A DNA stretch of 64,000 nt from Paramecium octaurelia (GCA_905182995.1 CAJJDP010000139.1:107893-171892); one strand, 5' to 3'; shown: positions 36,436 to 49,100, numbered from the stretch's first letter. Translations and numbers: made by a program. The notes: generated by a model from the sequence alone, not told the origin.

Positions 36436-38564
36436 TAAAATCTCTAATTATAAAGTTACAAAGGTATTAACTAACCATTTTCAAAAACGAATTATTAAGT
36501 CTATGTAATTTCCTAATTGTGCTATTTTGTGGCTTATGCCATATGATTAAAATGGGGTTAGTTATATTATGGTGGCACCATAACTTACGGTTGGTATTAA
36601 TATTATTATAATTACGATCTTAATTAAAATATTTCTGATTGCTGTTCAATTATTTAATAAGATTATTATTACAATTATTATTATTGTTGTTGTTATTAAT
36701 ATTATTGTTGTTATTATTAATATTATTGTTGTTATTATTAATATTATTTTTATTATTACTATTCCTGATCTTAGTGTTGTTTAATTTCATTATACTTTTA
36801 AATTATTTTCTAAATATTAGGAATTTCGTTGACTTAAGTATTTTCTAAATAATTAGTTAATTCGGTTTTGATAAATTCAAATAAATTTGGTTCTGAGCCT
36901 TAGGATAATATATTATAATAAAAAGGATCCCAGTAAAAGTCTGTTAGTTATAATTGTCCTTTTTCCTTGCAAAATTGACAATCGCATTTAAGAAAAGACT
37001 GAAAATTAAAATTTGTTTTCTTCAACAATTTTTTAAGGCCTTTTAATTCAACTGTGAGTTTCTCTTAGCAATATATCAATGTTAGTGGTAGATTAAGTTA
37101 TGTTTTTGACAATGCACAAAATTGTTTAGGATATGGATATATTTTAGTCTTTTAATAGATTGCTTTTATTTGTTTAAAATCAATGATTTGATGTGATTAA
37201 AAAAATTTTTAATATTTATCATCACATTTATTATATTCAAATTATTAACGATTGCTAGTTTTTTATATTGCATTATATAGATATCCATCAAAATAAATAA
37301 GTTATTCCAATTTTTTAGGATTATTATGTTTGAAATTACAAGCTGGACAAATAAAGTATTTAAGTTTTTCTTGTTTTTCTTATATAAAATGGCTTAAAAT
37401 AAAGTCTTCAATGTCTTTCACATTTTATAATTAGCACTAGTTGCATCTACAGGGAAATTAGATATGTTCTAAATTTACTTTATATTTGGAAAAATTTAGT
37501 TAATTTTATAACGAAGTACTTAACTCTTTATTAATGATTTTCTTGAATAAACTTAAGATTGTATAGTCAAGACCAGTTTCATTTTAGTAAAACTTAATTA
37601 GGTCTTTATTTTTTAAAAACTCATAAATTTTTATCTTCTAATATTCAAATCCACTTTTCTAGAAATCCCATATTAAATTTAATGAGAATGGATAATTTTT
37701 TGAAATTGCACGAGCAAGATCATACGAAAATAAAAGTTTCTGTTTTAATTAATTTAAGTCTAATGGAATTTAAGTTTGACAATCTTAATAGTAACACTTT
37801 ACAAATGATCTTTAAAATTATTCAGGTAACTTTTTTTCATCATCAATCAATTTTAGTATGTTCGTAAATTCATAACAATCCAAATGCTTACATTCGCTAA
37901 ATTAAACAGGTATGATAATTTTTTAATAAGTTATTAAACACTAAAATGAAAATTCCAAAATTCTATTCATGTGTATGGCGTTGTTTTAATTAAGCTCTCT
38001 TTATTTTTAATCTATTAAATGAAGCAATTTATCTTTTAATGCTTCTGCTTTTGATTTAGAGTTCTAAACAATTGCTGTAAATAATTATATGTATTGATTT
38101 TTTTTAAGCAATTCTCTGGCCATTGGCTAAATATCTTTTGAAAAAGAGTGGAAACATAATTATCCTATAAATGAACAACTAAATGATTTCTCGCTCATAT
38201 TTTTGATTAAGGTAGTATAAAACTCTTCCTTTTTGATGTTTTTCTTTGTGGCCTTCTTATTGCATTGTTTGCACGAGATTTCAACTTAATTTTAGAGAAT
38301 GTCATACAAGTCAAAAATCTCGTGATTACAACCTTCTATACAAATCTTAAATATAATTAAATGTATTACTGCCACTTTGATTTATCTAATTTTTTTATCT
38401 CCAAAGTTAGAGGTTAAACTAATATCCAATTCATCACTTTGATATTTGATTACCTTTCCTCCAGGCTACAATTAAGATAACAGCTCGGAGTACTCAGGTG
38501 TTTTTCTGATCTCCTTTTCTTTTTTTGAGTAATTAATAAAGCTTACTAACCTTGTATCCTACAT
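36432..38564 (-). CDS. Second SP-RING-like array protein with poly-Gln tract
   Basis: The minus strand reads from about 38564 to TGA 36434-36432. It repeats the layout of the plus-strand gene at 33101: CNHEIFDLYDIL/ISCKQCNKKA, CKHLDCYEFTNILKL, FICPACNFKHNN, and CDCQFCKEKGQL near the end, so the two are paralogues pointing at each other. A poly-Gln tract (36640-36790) is written almost entirely in TAA, which on the plus strand looks like poly-Leu. The C-terminus is Gln/Pro-rich. Several introns in the middle were not resolved, and the first codons (38564 to about 38515) are uncertain. Confidence 0.65.
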
Positions 38565-38727
38565 AATTCTATAAATTAAAATATTAATATATTCGAATAA
38601 TCAAAATAAGAATACAATTTATACTCTAAATTATGATTAGAATGATAATATAAAATTCTATCCAAGAATTGATCTTCTGGATTATTAGAATATAAAAGTT
38701 CAAAAGCAAATAATTATTTTAAAAAAA

Positions 38728-40160
38728 ATGAAAAAATTTATATTCCGCCTAGGATTTATATTGGCAATGAATATAATATTTTGCCAATTTTTGAATGCTT
38801 TTCTATCTCTCTTAATAACCCTAATAGATTGCAAAATGATAAGAAGGTAAAATCAATAAATATTTCAGTACAATTAACCATGAATATGCCAATTATTTAT
38901 CAATATTTGGATTAGGTGTGTGGTTGCTTTTAAATTATTATTTAGAAGGCTTTCGCTTCAATTCAATGTTAATTATTTTTGCTATGTTTGCTTTCTATTT
39001 AGATAAAGTACCTAGACAATTTTTTATTAGGCTCTTTAATTATCTAGTATAATATCCAATATCTCAGCTATATTTGCAATTTTATATATATGGTCCTCGA
39101 TCAAATGGAAGTATTACTCATTGCCACTTCCAAAAGGCAAGTTTAGAACTTGTTATAAAGAAATATAGATGAAAGATAATTATTAGACAAGTGTTTCAGT
39201 TTATTACCCTTGTCATGATTAAAAGTAGAAAGATGTTGATTTTAAATGGCTACCAAACTCAAAATATTCAAAATAAATATATGAAAGAATTAATTTACAG
39301 TTGAAATGGGTTCCTCCTTAATTCATATTCGATTTTGGACTTAGCTTCTTAAAGTAATATTAAGCACAAATAATAGTTATATCACATTTAAGGCTAGTGC
39401 AGAGTAACCTTTGCTTGATGAAAAACTTGATGTAATTATTTTTAGTCATGGATTTACTTAACATAGAAATGCTTATACTTTTTTGTGCTAAGAACTAGCA
39501 AGCGAAGGCTATATTGTGTTTTCACCCTAACATACAGAAATGGTTTATCCTTGGGATTAAAAATAAACCAAAATCTTACATTCTGGAAATAAGGCTGAAG
39601 TGATGAATAATTATTAAAGTTTAAGGGCAACTCACTTAGATTGGAGATGTGAATAAGTAAAGTGTTTAATATAGCAATTGTAAAATGATAAATTATAAGA
39701 AACCTTCAAAAATTTTAAACCTTTAAGTATTAATTTGATCGGCCATTCTTTTGGAGGAGCAACTGTTTTGAAAATTGCTTAAGAAATTAAATTAGATACT
39801 GTGATATCATATGATCCATGGTTATTCCCATTCAATTAAGAAGATTTTTAAAAATAACTTAAAGGAAGAACATTAATCTTGAGCAAAGATATAAATAGAA
39901 TTAGATAAGAAGTTTTTGAACCAAAGCTATTACAGGATTTTCTTAATGATAGAAAAGACGTTGATCACTATCGTATAAAAGGGTTAGATCATGCCTATCC
40001 AAATGATTTAACCTATTTGATGGCTACTGAATTGACTATATTTGGAGAAATCAGAAGCATTTACAATATTTAGTAAGTTAACTAACTTTTGATTTAATTA
40101 ACAAAAAAATATTTGAAGAATTAACAATTCACTTAAGAGGAAATGAATCAATTTTATTGA
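38728..40160 (+). CDS. PAF-acetylhydrolase-like lipase with N-terminal TM segments
   Basis: ATG 38728 to TGA 40158-40160 with three introns: 38847-38868 (22 nt), 39008-39030 (23 nt) and 39354-39376 (23 nt). About 455 aa. The first 110 residues contain about three hydrophobic segments (LGFILAMNIIFCQFL, SMLIIFAMFAFYL, SNISAIFAILYIW). The catalytic part matches the plasma/type-II PAF-acetylhydrolase family: WLPNSKYSKQIY, DVIIFSHGF, the nucleophile elbow GHSFGGAT, the acid in SYDPWLFPF and the histidine in GLDHAYPNDL. Such enzymes remove short or oxidised acyl groups from phospholipids. The membrane anchor suggests action on an internal or surface membrane. It converges on the next gene with 40 bp between stop codons. 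Confidence 0.84.
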
Positions 40161-40200
40161 ATATATATATATTTTATCTAAGTTATAGGGTACTAAATTT

Positions 40201-43200
40201 TCATTCTTCCTATGTCATTATGAGGTTGTATGGTATTAAAGAGAATAATAAGTTTGCCATTGCTTCTTCAGGTTGCATTTTCCTTTGAGTCTGCAGGAAA
40301 TACCAAGCTCCTAAGGTAATTTCATTGCATTCATGGAAAATATTGTGTCTAGCAAAGTCACTATATATATGTTGTTCAAAAAGTTCATCAGCTCTAATTG
40401 ACTCTATTATTTAAGCTCCTATATCAGAATAATGATTCAGAGTAAAAATCTAGCTTAATTAATAACTTTACTTTTAGGATACTTTTGTTATTTATTTTTT
40501 AGAGGTGACAGTATATACTAATTCTTATTTGCTATTATTCTAGTAGAACATTTACAGAGAGTAAGTTTTGAGTTATTTTTTTGTTTTTCAAAAATTCCTA
40601 ATATACCATTTGAACTTCCTACAATAAAAATGTAAATTACTTCATATAAATTCTCTAAACCTTCTTCACTTAATGGTTGCTCAATTACACCAAATTCAAT
40701 TGCTGGATTTTATTCCTACCCCTAATTTAGTATGTCTAAAAATAATTATTTAACTTCTTCTTCCTGTTCTTCAAAGAGAGTAAAGAATTCATTGTTTTAA
40801 TGTAAAGTCCAGACCAATCTAGCTACAGTATCATCATCAAAATTTATAACTTCTGAATCGTTCTATTCATATAGATGAACAAATAATGTGAGTATTGCTT
40901 TTAAATATTGATTATCTTTCTTGTTAAGACTTTTTAGAGTTTTGCATGCTTTAGGCTAAAGAACAATTTAATCTAATTGGTATTCTTCACAATCAAGAAG
41001 CTATTAAAACACATTCAAAAAATTATCAAATTGTTAACCCATCGATTCCTCAGTTGGTTCCTCTTCGAAATAGATTCTTAAAAGATTTTAAGCAGGATCT
41101 TTTTCGATTAAAAAAAAGTCAAAAGGAAACATTTCTGTTCTATCAAAAAGATAAAAAAGTCTTTAATTTTCACTAAAGTTTTATTTTTATGTTCTATTTT
41201 AAAAGTTTTGCAGGGTTATGGCTTAAAACTGCTCCAATTCTTATTTTGGGTCTTCTTCAGCTAACATTTTCTCAAAAATCAATAGAATTAACTCAGTCTC
41301 ATCAAAATCAAAGAAATATAATTCATCTTAAAGTATGAATGATTAAAATAGCTAAATTAATTATTCAAATGAATTAAATTCGTAAATGAGATCCTTAACT
41401 TCAAATTCAGATCCATATCGGTAACTTTTAGTGAATTTATTAATCAAAGGTAAAGTTTTATCTGTTATTATTTATTTAATTTGAATCTCAGCTTCATCTC
41501 CATCTGATAATTCAGACTACTTCATCTAATTTATTTTATCATCTTATTTTTATTGACCCTATTTTAAATTGTTGTTTGATGGTACGTAACTTGTCATAAA
41601 ACCACCCTCATCAATATCCTCAATATCATCTAAATTAATATCAAACTCATCAAGGATCTAAATAAATAAATATTTTTACATGCTTGTTCTTACCTTCCTA
41701 TTATTTCTGTTCTTTTGGCTTTTAATCAGATATTCTAGGAGGTTCATGTTAATTTAGAAGTTCAGGCTGTTTTGGTTATTCTTTAGCTGGTTCAGGTTGT
41801 TTTGGGTATTCTTTGGAAGGTTCAGGCTATTTAGGAGGCTCTGGTTATTTTTGTTATACTTTAGGAGGTTCAGGTTATTTAGGAGGCTCTGGCTGTTTTG
41901 GTTATTCCTTTGGTGGTTCAGGTTATTTAGGAGGCTCTGGCTATTTTGGTTATTCCTTAGGTGGTTCAGGTTATTTAGGAGGCTCTGGCTATTTTGGTTA
42001 TTCCTTAGGTGGTTCAGGTTATTTAGGAGGCTCTGGCTATTTTGGTTATTCCTTAGGTGGTTCAGGTTATTTAGGAGGCTCTGGCTATTTTGGTTATTCC
42101 TTAGGTGGTTCAGGTTATTTAGGAGGCTCTGGTTATTTTGGTTATTCCTTAGGTGGTTCAGGTTATTTAGGAGGCTCTGGCTGTTTTGGTTATTCCTTAG
42201 GTGGTTCAGGTTATTTAGGAGGCTCTGGTTATTTTGGTTATTCCTTAGGTGGTTCAGGTTATTTAGGAGGCTCTGGCTGTTTTGGTTATTCCTTAGGTGG
42301 TTCAGGTTATTTAGGAGGCTCTGGCTATTTTGGTTATTCCTTAGGTGGTTCAGGTTATTTAGGAGGCTCTGGCTGTTTTGGTTATTCCTTAGGTGGTTCA
42401 GGTTATTTAGGAGGCTCTGGCTATTTTGGTTATTCCTTAGGTGGTTCAGGTTATTTAGGAGGCTCTGGCTGTTTTGGTTATTCCTTAGGTGGTTCAGGTT
42501 ATTTAGGAGGCTCTGGCTATTTTGGTTATTCCTTAGGTGGTTCAGGTTATTTAGGAGGCTCTGGCTGTTTTGGTTATTCCTTAGGTGGTTCAGGTTATTT
42601 AGGAGGCTCTGGCTATTTTGGTTATTCCTTAGGTGGTTCAGGTTATTTAGGAGGCTCTGGCTGTTTTGGTTATTCCTTAGGTGGTTCAGGTTATTTAGGA
42701 GGCTCTGGCTATTTTGGTTATTCCTTAGGTGGTTCAGGTTATTTAGGAGGCTCTGGCTGTTTTGGTTATTCCTTAGGTGGTTCAGGTTATTTAGGAGGCT
42801 CTGGCTATTTTGGTTATTCCTTAGGTGGTTCAGGTTATTTAGGAGGCTCTGGCTGTTTTGGTTATTCCTTAGGTGGTTCAGGTTATTTAGGAGGCTCTGG
42901 CTATTTTGGTTATTCCTTAGGTGGTTCAGGTTATTTAGGAGGCTCTGGCTGTTTTGGTTATTCCTTAGGTGGTTCAGGTTATTTAGGAGGCTCTGGCTAT
43001 TTTGGCTATTACTTAGGTGGTTCAGGTTATTTAGGAGGCTCTGGCTGTTTTGGTTACTCCTTTGGTGGTTCAGGTTTCTTTTGGGGTTCTGGCTATTTCA
43101 GTTATTTTTAAGGTGGTTCAGGTTATTTTGGTTATTCCTTAGGCGGTTCTGGTTTCTTAAGGGGCTCTGGTTATTTTTGCTATTCTTTCTGAGGATCTGA

Positions 43201-45585
43201 TTTCTTTGAAGTTTCTGGTTATTTTGGTTATTCCTTAGTTGGTTCAGGCTTTCTTGGTGGCTCTGGCTATTTTGGGTACTCTTTAGGAGGCTCAGGCCTT
43301 TTAGGTGGTTCAGGCTATTTTGGTTATTCTTTTAGAGGCTCAGGTTTTTTAGGCGGATCAAGCTATTTTGGTTATTCCTTTGAAGGATGCTTTTTAGGAG
43401 GTTCTGGTTATTTTAATTGTTCTTTTGGTGGATCTGGTTATTTCTATTGGTTGGTTGAAAGTTCAGTTTTCTTCGGCTGCTCTGGTTATTTTGTTTATTA
43501 TTTAGGTGGCTCTTGATTTTTGATTTGATCATTAGTATTTTAAGGCCTTTTTGATGGCTCTTGGGACTAGGCTTACTCTTTTTTTATTTCGGATATTTTT
43601 GCTGGTTCAGTCTATCTCTATCTTTCTTACGATTATAATTATTATTTTTATCGATCTTAAGAAAAATCTTACTTTTATAGATTATTTGAGTTTTAGATGT
43701 TTCTATTTCTATAATCATTGTTTTAAATTGTTTGATTTTATTAATATTAAACATCTAATTTGATCGATTAGTTTTGGTTAAAGGTTTTAGAATTATCGAA
43801 ATCTTTTTCATTTGATAAAGTAGATTTATTTTAGGAATTTTAATTTATTCTTTAATATTCAGGATATTTTATTTTTCCTTAAAATGAATCATTATAATAC
43901 TCTGTTTTAGGTAATGCATAAACATCTCTATCCAATTTGTGTTTTTGATCTTAGGTTTTTTCTTACCAGTTGAGCATATTATCTAATTTAGCCTAAGGAT
44001 TATTCAATCCATTATATTAAATGTTAGAAAAGGGTCGAGTAATTGTTGAATTTTGTAGACTTCTTTCTAAGTTGGATGATTTCTGAAATGACGAGCCAAA
44101 TGTATTTTTTCCTAATTAGGATTTTTAAGTGTGTGAGAATGAAGGATTAAATTAGTTTGACTATTATTAACTTTTCTCCAATAGATCAATTAATTCTTCA
44201 TAAAGAGAATCAACAAATGTTTTGATTTAATTGGATGGATTTTTTCCAGGGGTTGCTTTAGAATAAAATTGTCTTGATTTAACGAGTGCGTCAGTAAGTT
44301 TCCCTTACACATCTTTTTTAGTTTAATCTAAATGATTATTTAAGTCTTTTTATAAGGATATTTAATCAGATTATAAATTTTAGACTTTATTGAAAAATAC
44401 ACTTAATCTTTGAAGTTAAAATATTTGCTAAGAATTGGGAACCTTTTAATTTATATTCAGATTAGCCTCGTTTATTCGATTTTCTAGAATCAAGTAATAA
44501 TTTTCATCTAATTTGATTAATTCCCATTATTTTTGCACATTTACTAATTTAGTCTAAAGTTCATCCTTTTTCAGTTGATGATATGGTTTTTTATTAGGGA
44601 GCATCTAGAAATATTCTGGAGCCAATTCATTTAGATTATGAGTAATTTATTAATGAAAGTCATTATAAATGATTCTTCGATCTCTTTGGCAAACAATTTG
44701 ACAGATGTAGCATATATCATCTATTGTTATTTAATTGTCATCGCCATCATTGAGTATTTAATTAAATCTAAATAACTTTATAGATATACTTGTTGATAAT
44801 ATCCTCTTTATTAAATATGTTTAAGAAGTTAGTATTATTTTTTAGTATAGCAGATTATATTAATTGAATTGAAATTATAAATTAAGATTCCATCAATTCA
44901 TCAATTGATTTGATATCCTAAAGCTGATTATTACAGGTTGTTTCGAGTAATTATTCTAAATTGAGTTTTGTGATATTAATCAAAAAATTCCATCCTTAAT
45001 CAGATCTAAATAATTCATATACTCTAAGAATTTAATCAATTTTTCTCAATATTTCTTTATCTATTTCTTCATTGTTCAATTTTTGTTAAAAATGATTTAA
45101 AAGATCTGTGGGTATTTAGTTTGCTTTCATTCTGATATAATTACGTATTTCTGAAACATTGTAGTCTTCAGGGATCATAAATTATTGCTAATTTTTGTGT
45201 TAAAATAATGTGTAATCCAAGTGATCAAAGAATTTATTGAGTCTTCGTTCTAGAACGCAGAAGAACTTTCTTATAAACTCATCTACTCGGAATCCTAGTA
45301 ATAGTATTATTTTTAACCATTAATCACATTATTCCCAAAGGTTGACAATAATTATTAGATAGAGCTGTCGAATGACCTCACAGTTTTGCTTACAAGTTAG
45401 AGGTTATCTTTTAAATAATTTATTAGTTCTTAATGAGACTAATATGAGATTGGTATTTGTTAATTTGTGAATCTTGCTACAGGTTCTGCACTTTAGATAC
45501 GATTGTCATATCTTAAACTGTTATTGTTAGGTTTCAAATTTGGTTAACCTGGTTTTTAATAAATGTACTCGTTATCTGATAGCAT
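40201..45585 (-). CDS. Giant protein with Pro/Gln/Lys/Glu 16-residue repeats
   Basis: The start is placed at ATG 45585 and the stop at TGA 40203-40201: about 1,700 aa. The N-terminal part is helical with a Cys pair (CRTCSKIHK) and a second Cys group (DDICYICQIVCQRD). A 22-nt intron (GTATAT...TTTAG) near 44800 joins these to a long Gln/Asn/Lys-rich region. Then comes a repeat array whose unit reads PKQPEPPKEQPKQPEP. After a 36-nt intron near 41690 an acidic helical C-terminal domain follows (DEFDINLDDIEDIDEGG; FARHNIFHECNEITLG). A short intron near 40470 is needed for the end. The first codons are uncertain. No family is recognised; the repeats suggest a structural or scaffolding spacer. Confidence 0.78.
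41745..43520. repeat. 48-bp tandem repeat array, higher-order 96-bp unit
   Basis: Roughly 27 near-identical 48-bp units fill 41880-43070, with diverged units on both sides out to about 41745 and 43520. From about 42130 to 43050 units alternate mainly between ctattttgg and ctgttttgg, making a 96-bp higher-order repeat. On the minus strand 48 bp is 16 codons, and the alternating base changes TAG to CAG, both glutamine. The repeat therefore lies inside a coding region and the difference is silent. Confidence 0.95.
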
Positions 45586-45697
45586 TTTAAATAAATAAAA
45601 AATAAATAAGAAAATCTGTTAAGGATTCAAAATAAAATTTCGATATTAATTACAATTTATATATATAACTCGAGTAGATATCATATTGAAAATTTCA

Positions 45698-47051
45698 TCA
45701 TATTGAACTATCAGATTTAATCGATTTTTTGTGTGATAAACTAAAGAATAAATAAATGTTATACGATCGATTGTTTGTTTTATCACTAACTTTTCTGGAT
45801 TGTTTTCGACTTCCTTCTGACAATTAAGACTAAAACATTGTTGATTATTGTTAAACGAATTAAGTAGATTGTTAAAGTAAGACTTAAGATTTCTTGGCAG
45901 AAGGTCGAAGGCTCTCTTTAAAATAATGATGTTGCAAACATTCTTTCGCACTTATTCTTTTGTTCTTATCATAACAGAGCATATTAGTCAATAAGTCAAA
46001 GCAGGAGTCTGATATATTATATTCGACCAGTTATTCCAATGAAATTATGTTCTCATTATAGCAATATTATAGATGATCTAATTATGATTACTAAAACAAA
46101 TCCTGTTGAGTAATTCTAGGGTTAAATGAATGGATTACAGTTTATAGAATACAACTCCAAGACTAAAGATATCACTCTTGTTGTTATATTGAGGCTTCTA
46201 AGAATTGATAATTTCAGGTGCAATATATCCAGGAGTGCCACATTTTAGAACGCATAACGGACTCCCTTGTTTTGTTGCCAGTCCAAAATCAATCAACTTA
46301 ATGTTCAGGTGTTTGTCAATCATAATGTTGTCAGGTTTGATGTCTCTATGTAGCAATCCTTATTCATGTATGTAGACAATAGCTAGCAAAATTTGCTAAA
46401 ATATTATAATATATATTTTACTCTCATAATTGATTAAATTTCAGTTTAATGTAATTGTGTTCCATGCTCATTGATGAATCTTTCTAAAGTTTAACCATCA
46501 ACATATTCATGTATGATGACTATTTAATTAGTTTTATCATATATTTCTTTAATTCTCACAATATTTGGGTGATTTAATCGGTACAATATTTAGATTTCAT
46601 TTATTATGTCCTATAATTCAAATTGTGAACTTATTTTACATTCATTCTTTCCGTGTTTGATTTCCCTTCTCGAATCTTGTTCAAGAATTTTGCAGCTACT
46701 AACTACTTTGTCTACAAATTTTACACCATTTACACCTATTGTCATTCTTTATATTTGTACTTGTGAGAAGGCTCCAACTCCTAAAACCTGTTACGGAAGG
46801 TAGAATTGATTCATGTCAAGATAAACTATCTTGGCGTCGATTAATTTCTTTAATTCCCTAATTTTGTTGGCATTTGCCCTGAAGAGCTTCTATTGGCCTT
46901 AGTATGGAATAGAAAAACCATAAAAATCCTCGTCGATGTGGAATGTTATTGTAGATCTTAGAGATACTTCCAATTGGTATTTGGGTTTTGCTTTTGTCTG
47001 GTTTATATAGTTTAATATATACTTCCCCAATAAAAATACTTGAACCATCAT
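45698..47051 (-). CDS. Ser/Thr protein kinase, ciliate family
   Basis: ATG 47051 to TGA 45700-45698. The N-terminal 75 residues ([19 protein letters not shown]) look like a small beta-rich, possibly PH-like module. The kinase domain reads [70 protein letters not shown] and [11 protein letters not shown], so the catalytic Asp, DFG and APE are intact. The expected VAIK motif is unusual, so the ATP lysine should be checked. Introns of 26 nt (GTAAAA...TTTTAG) before [13 protein letters not shown], and 23 nt (GTAATC...CCCTAG) after VVFYKL. The C-terminus is Ser/Gln-rich. Confidence 0.87.
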
Positions 47052-48816
47052 AGGTTAATAAGTATTATTTATCAAATATTAGATGTTTTCTAATACACTA
47101 AAATTGAAAAATCATTCCTTTTCAAATAAAAGTGCAATATAATCTTTCTATTATTATTAATTATTATCACTAATCTAGCGTTTTTTCATCTTCATTATTA
47201 AATTCAGTTGTGATTTATCAAAATTATTTGGTTTTATACCAAGTGGCTTTTGTATTTGTTAAGTTGTTGGAATAAATATGTTTTTATAAATATATAGTTT
47301 TCAATCATTTTCATAAAATCATTAAAATTTCAATTAATTTTATTTATTAAACCTTGTATTATATTCTCATTAAAAATATAATGAAAATCAGTGCTCAATA
47401 ATTTTAATTGCCACACCCAAAAAATCTTTAATTCCTTCAATTAGTAACAATTTAAATATTTCGAAAATCTAAAACAAAAATTAAAATTCAGAATTTCAAC
47501 TCTAATCTAAAGAAAATCCATTCGGTGTATATTGAAAACCCTTTTGATTCATCACCCCTTAATTTCTCAATTAACGATTATTTAAATTTAGATGTTAATA
47601 TATAGTAAATAATATATGCTCTAGCTTCTACCTTAATATATTTTAAAAATATATAAAAAGATAATTCTTAATTTATAAAATTTCTAATTGAAATTGAAAA
47701 TAAAAATGATATTAAACTATTATTCTTTATAATACCCTTAGTAAGCTCAACTTCGCATTAGAATATAAAGAATATATATTATTGTATAATATATTTCAAA
47801 AAATTGTATCATTATTAAGTAAGGTAAAAAAATTAGCAACATAATTAACAACTTATAAAGGAATCTTTTATTATATTTAAATAAATAGAATAATTGCTCT
47901 TATAAACATGTGTATTTTGTTATAGACGCAGTAACAATTATTAAAAATTTCATACTCCAATGAATTAAACGTAATTACCTTTCATTAAAAACTAAGATTT
48001 GCTTAGATAATTCTAATAATTTTATCAAATTATCAAATAGGTAAAATCTTTTTTAATTTACAGAATGAAAAATTCTAAACAACAATTTGAGACTAAAAAA
48101 AGAAAGCAGATGACAGTAAAGAAAAACATTTTATAACAATATAAAACTTAAGAAATTTTATAATTAGCCTTTTAGTATTATAATTCTTTATAATTAGCTT
48201 TTTAGTATTATAATCCTTTATTAACATGCCATTGTTAATAATCAAAACAGTTTTGATAAACAATTAATATTAGCATTGGTGTTTCATATTTAAATATAAT
48301 TATTATTTAAGTTTAGCAAAGTAACATAGATATAATAGTGAAAAACATTATAATATTGGATAGTTCTTTAAGTAAATACTTGCAAGTTTAAACTAATTAT
48401 TCTATAGTATAAATTTTTATGTTATTGAAGGAACTTATGCATTTTTAATTTGACAATTATACATTGTCCAATTAAATAATTCCTTTTCATTATTCTTCAT
48501 AAGTACTAACATAAAATCATTAAAGCTATTGTTTGAATTTTGCTAGCTACTAATCATATTAAAGAATATATTGCTTATATCAATAATAAAGTTGCAATAC
48601 AATTACTTGAAAAGGGTTATACTATAAATATGGTTATTATTTTATTTCTCAAATACAAACTAGTTTGCAAAGTGAATGCAAAAATATATTTTCTCTAGAA
48701 TTAATTAAATACATAGTAAATATCTATAAATATTTACTTTAGATATCATACCATTATGTAAATGCATTTTAGTAGTTTTAATTAATTTTTATCATAATTT
48801 CATATTTGATAAAATA
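47052..48816. other. Long AT-rich intergenic stretch
   Basis: About 1.75 kb of extremely AT-rich DNA with no supported gene on either strand. It includes the beginning of the first contig-overlap copy (48067) and a local doublet of the sequence attagctttttagtattata near 48160-48220. The kinase gene to the left and the small gene at 48817 both start from this region. Confidence 0.45.
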
Positions 48817-49100
48817 ATGGTTCAAAACCTAACAATTAATTAAAAAAAGACTAAATGGTAAGAATTGGCTCAGCATAGTTTTAACTCAAAAAATAAGGAT
48901 TAATTTGATAACTTTGATTTATAGAGATATTTCTCTTTACATTATTTGAATTAGAAGGAAATATAAAAATTGTTCTGGAGATGACTGGATATGATAGTAA
49001 TTATGGATTTATAGATGCTTGTGATTTACGTAAGAATTTGGATTAGAAATCAAATTTGTTATCGTCTAAGAATCTTGAAATTATATTTATATATTATAAA
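48817..49100 (+). CDS. Possible small gene, unrecognised (again at 50183)
   Basis: ATG 48817 opens MVQNLTINQKKTKWQELAQH, which reads on to LQRYFSLHYL. A second frame then carries IKIVLEMTGYDSNYGFIDAC and ends near 49135. Content is coding-like in both, but I could not find the intron that joins them. The same sequence recurs at 50183-50466 because of the contig overlap. No domain is recognised. Confidence 0.38.

Noticed and set aside
36639..36848. Plus-strand Leu-rich 69-codon frame
   Set aside because: Antisense of a TAA-coded poly-Gln tract in the minus-strand gene.
41797..43200. Plus-strand frames of 467 and 432 codons (Trp/Phe/Arg-rich and Gly/Ser/Tyr-rich)
   Set aside because: They are confined to the tandem repeat. 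The minus strand has a frame that spans the repeat and continues for thousands of bases either side with introns and domains.
48160..48220. Short direct doublet of about 20 bp resembling a CRISPR-like pair
   Set aside because: Only two copies in a eukaryotic AT-rich spacer; simple slippage duplication.
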